Shown here: piece after piece, positions 62,019-64,000 of the stretch
Position numbering within the stretch: the first letter of the stretch is position 1
How the letters are laid out: each line of letters opens with the position of its first letter
Assembly: GCF_022568815.1 (NCBI RefSeq)
Contig: NZ_JAKZHX010000019.1
Location: 1-64,000, forward strand
DNA length: 64,000 nucleotides
Direction: 5' to 3'
DNA from: Undibacterium paludis
Lineage (GTDB): Bacteria; Pseudomonadota; Gammaproteobacteria; Burkholderiales; Burkholderiaceae_D
Notes under the pieces: generated by a model
What the model saw: the letters and a program-made list of their open reading frames with translations, nothing else
Database searches by the model: none
Told to the model about the DNA's origin: nothing
Program-made: the position numbers and the translations under genes

Positions 62019-62880
62019 CTTCTGCTATCCCCTGGTGGTAGTCGATCTTGTCAAAATTCTGGTACTTGCCGGCCTTGCCGCCATGGGCTTTTTTGCCGGC
62101 AGGCGCCTCCCTTGCTGCTGCGCTCCAGTCTTCCTTGTAGTGCTCATCCGGCCCCAGGAAATTGACCGCGTTCTTGATGAAGCGCTGCTCGGTCTTCATG
62201 GTTTCGACATAGGCGACATAGCTGCGTACACCGGCCAGCATGGTCTTGCTGTCCACCCCGTCCTTGATCCTGGCCTGCCAGGCCTTGAGGGCGGCTTTTC
62301 TCCCGCCGCCCAGGCGTGAGGGATAGATTTTCCAGGCGGCGTCAAAGTCAGAAATATCGGTATTGACGACGGTGGCAGATTTTTTTGGAGATGCTGATGC
62401 GGGTGTCTGTCCATCGATCGCGGCCGGGGTCGGGGCTGGCCCCGGCTCCGGTGGTAGAGGGTTAAGGGAATCAGGAATCAGGTTAAGGGAATCAGCAGGG
62501 CTCGTTCCGGAATTTCCGGGGCTTGTACCGGAAAAGCCGGGGCTTTCTCCGCCTTTGTCCGGTGCAGGTATTTTGCTTGCGGTTTCTTTGTGATGCGGGT
62601 TCTGGTGCACATGCCATTTGCAGATCTGGATATAGTGCTTGCCATCGACGACATAACGGTCGATAAAGCCGTGTTCAGCCAGAACGTCCAGCAAGACATC
62701 GATATCGCAATCGTCATACGGCAAGACCTGGGTCTTGATTTTTTTGATGCGGTCTTCCAGACGGCCATCCCTGTCGGCAAGCGTCCACAGACCGGCAAAC
62801 AATAACCGCCCGAGCGGCGGTACGTCGGCCAGATCTTCATTGTAAAAAAATCCGGGCTTGATATTTCTTGAACGTGCCAC
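62005..62880 (-). CDS. phage replication initiator-like protein
   Basis: 291 residues from the GTG at 62880; AAGGA lies 7 nt upstream, and the reading from here gives ARSRNIKPGFFYNEDLADVPPLGRLLFAGLWTLADRDGRLED, a hallmark of phage replication proteins. It has an N-terminal winged-helix region, a Pro-rich linker (about 125-185), and a C-terminal DnaT/DUF-like part (FDAAWKIYPSRLGGGRKAALKAWQARI). It works with the DnaC-like protein to start phage DNA replication. Confidence 0.85.
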   Translation of the reverse strand: MARSRNIKPGFFYNEDLADVPPLGRLLFAGLWTLADRDGRLEDRIKKIKTQVLPYDDCDIDVLLDVLAEHGFIDRYVVDGKHYIQICKWHVHQNPHHKETASKIPAPDKGGESPGFSGTSPGNSGTSPADSLNLIPDSLNPLPPEPGPAPTPAAIDGQTPASASPKKSATVVNTDISDFDAAWKIYPSRLGGGRKAALKAWQARIKDGVDSKTMLAGVRSYVAYVETMKTEQRFIKNAVNFLGPDEHYKEDWSAAAREAPAGKKAHGGKAGKYQNFDKIDYHQGIAEDGSF

Positions 62881-62906
62881 GACTGATTCCTTATTGATTT
62901 GAATGA

Positions 62907-63164
62907 TTAAATACTTTTTGTTGCAGAGACCGGCTTGGTGAGCTTGTGCTTTGCAGCCTTCATCGCACCTCGGCAAAGTTCACAGTAGCGATACACAGGT
63001 TCATTCTTCGCATTACAGAACTGGCGTATCGAGCGCAGCTGGCCACGTCCGTGGCGGCAGCGCGGGCCTGTGCATAATCTGCGGGCGGTGACGGTGTGGA
63101 CGGGCGACAGTTTCTGGTTGGCCAGGTGTTGCCAGGCTGTGGTGGCGGGTGACTGGCTCAGCAT
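62907..63164 (-). CDS. small Cys-rich phage protein (tentative)
   Basis: About 85 residues from the ATG giving MLSQSPATTAWQHL; a longer frame starts at 63209. It has CTGPRC followed by FCNAKNEPVYRYCELCRGAMKAAKHK, a C-x-x-C pair and basic tail like a small zinc-binding protein. The two overlapping alternative frames make it uncertain. Confidence 0.4.
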   Translation of the reverse strand: MLSQSPATTAWQHLANQKLSPVHTVTARRLCTGPRCRHGRGQLRSIRQFCNAKNEPVYRYCELCRGAMKAAKHKLTKPVSATKSI

Positions 63165-63744
63165 GCGCACCCCGCTGCGATGGACTGTTTGCCACCGATG
63201 TGTTTGCAACAGGCGTACAAAGGCAACAGGCGTGCGCAGGGCGACACCTGACGGGTAATGTCATGGTTCATTGTTGGTTCTCGAATTGTGTTGGTTTAAC
63301 TGGCTGGCAGAACGTGCTGCATGCGTGTCAATGCGTGTAAAGCGAAGGTGCAGGATGGCAAAGGCATCAGCTGCTTCACCGTATGCGTTGTTGATATGCG
63401 CAAAAAAAGGTCTTGCGCCCGATCACTACATGTTTTGTCTGCACGGACACCGCCATGCAAACAGCTTGAGGTTGATCACAATGCGCGGGCTTTACCGGCC
63501 CGGCGGTTTCATATAGAACGATGCGCAGTGGAAGACGGGCGGCACCGTGTGTTGTTTACTATGTTCATCCTTGTGCGGGATGCTGTTTTTATAGGTGGCC
63601 AGGTTTATTCATCCGCAGCCGGGTCGCAGATTGGGCTGTAACTTGCCCCGACCCGCTCTGCGCCATGCTCGGACAAGACCCTTTAAGCCTTATTCATGTT
63701 GCATCAATTGTATACGGATTCGTATTGTTTGCAAAGTTTTTTGT

Positions 63745-63759
63745 ATTGCCCTTGGCAAT
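63745..63759. promoter_or_regulatory. candidate repressor operator
   Basis: Palindrome ATTGCC-CTT-GGCAAT in the divergent control region, 20 nt before the repressor ATG at 63779. A likely binding site for the CI-like protein. Confidence 0.45.
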
Positions 63760-63778
63760 TTCTATTCAATAACGCATA

Positions 63779-64000
63779 ATGCTTCGTATGGACGCGAAAA
63801 CTAATATCAAATACCTCATGGACAAGTCGGGCTTGAACCCGACTTCTTTGGCAACGGCGCTGGAAAAGATGTTCCCTGACGAGGTCAGGGTGCCGCAGGC
63901 CACCATCTTCAGGATCGTGGAGGGCATCACCAGGGACCCGCGCACGTCTTCACTGGCGCCGATCGCCAAGTTCTTCCAGGTCAGCCTGTCAGACTTGCGC
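63779..64000 (+). CDS. CI-like phage repressor (partial, cut by window)
   Basis: The frame from 63779 (ATG; a second ATG at 63788) reads DAKTNIKYLMDKSGLNPTSLATALEKMF, then VPQATIFRIVEGITRDPRTSSLAPIAKFFQVSLSDLR up to the window end. It is a lambda-repressor-type helix-turn-helix start, probably of a LexA/CI-type repressor of about 220 residues. It runs opposite to the replication genes and probably keeps them silent. Confidence 0.85.
   Translation, partial: MLRMDAKTNIKYLMDKSGLNPTSLATALEKMFPDEVRVPQATIFRIVEGITRDPRTSSLAPIAKFFQVSLSDLR

Larger units (their letters stand above)
62881..63778. other. phage early control region
   Basis: Lies between the divergent repressor (plus) and replication genes (minus). 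It holds one possible small Cys-rich gene (62907-63164). Otherwise it is unassigned control DNA, with a palindrome at 63745-63759. Confidence 0.5.

Overview
The window looks like chromosome from a betaproteobacterium of the Burkholderiales, probably Oxalobacteraceae (Undibacterium/Janthinobacterium-like). This is judged from moderate GC, many GGDEF/EAL and chemoreceptor genes, a CsaA protein, Burkholderiales-type porin architecture and prophage genes. No rRNA, tRNA or CRISPR array was seen. The genus is an inference.

Layout. 1-6.1 kb: a minus-strand cluster with an HlyD-type exporter subunit, two precursor peptides sharing one double-glycine leader (MRLMTNEELMAVAGG), two ClpP-like periplasmic proteins, a TraB/GumN-like protein and two paralogous small membrane proteins. 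It looks like a bacteriocin/microcin-type export cluster whose C39-peptidase ABC transporter is not in view. 7-10.3 kb: a FIST sensor and a GGDEF-EAL-receiver protein. 10.7-14.7 kb: a small membrane protein, a decayed RTX/DUF4214 gene, an AraC regulator divergent from a SnoaL-like gene, csaA, and a secreted HEASH protein. 15-19.9 kb: one 1619-residue effector-like protein with a C-terminal OTU-like cysteine protease signature. 20-31.5 kb: solute-binding protein, SCO protein, a porin / small binding protein / chemoreceptor group, a PAS-PAS-GGDEF-EAL protein, and a polysaccharide deacetylase overlapping a DUF4015 glycosidase-like gene.

31.7-34.9 kb: a BON protein, a possible tiny Gly-zipper peptide coupled to an accessory FtsH, and a dead alcohol dehydrogenase. 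35-39.2 kb: an LRR-Roc-COR-TIR protein of 1210 residues, then a 78-residue type B (R67-like) dihydrofolate reductase. 39.2-47.5 kb: a Cys-rich protein, a large secreted discoidin/FN3 protein, and an HD-plus-GHKL ATPase.

47.5-54.1 kb: several copies of a structured repeat of about 350 nt, in both orientations, with nested hairpins. The largest stem has quite different sequences in different copies but stays self-complementary. Beside it lies a long (TTG)n microsatellite. Between the copies are a cupin, a chemoreceptor with an atypical signalling tip, a REC-ANTAR regulator and a hypothetical gene. 54-58.3 kb: small envelope and hypothetical genes, including an LprI-like protein and an SPFH lipoprotein. 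58.4-60.4 kb: a HigB toxin, a HigA antitoxin fused to an ImmA/IrrE-type peptidase and a third gene, behind a 27-bp palindrome. 60.6-64 kb: one flank of a prophage (replication genes on minus, repressor on plus, cut by the window edge).

Most promising for new biology: the structured repeat family, the double-glycine peptide cluster, the LRR-Roc-COR-TIR protein, the chromosomal dfrB-like gene, and the giant OTU-like effector.
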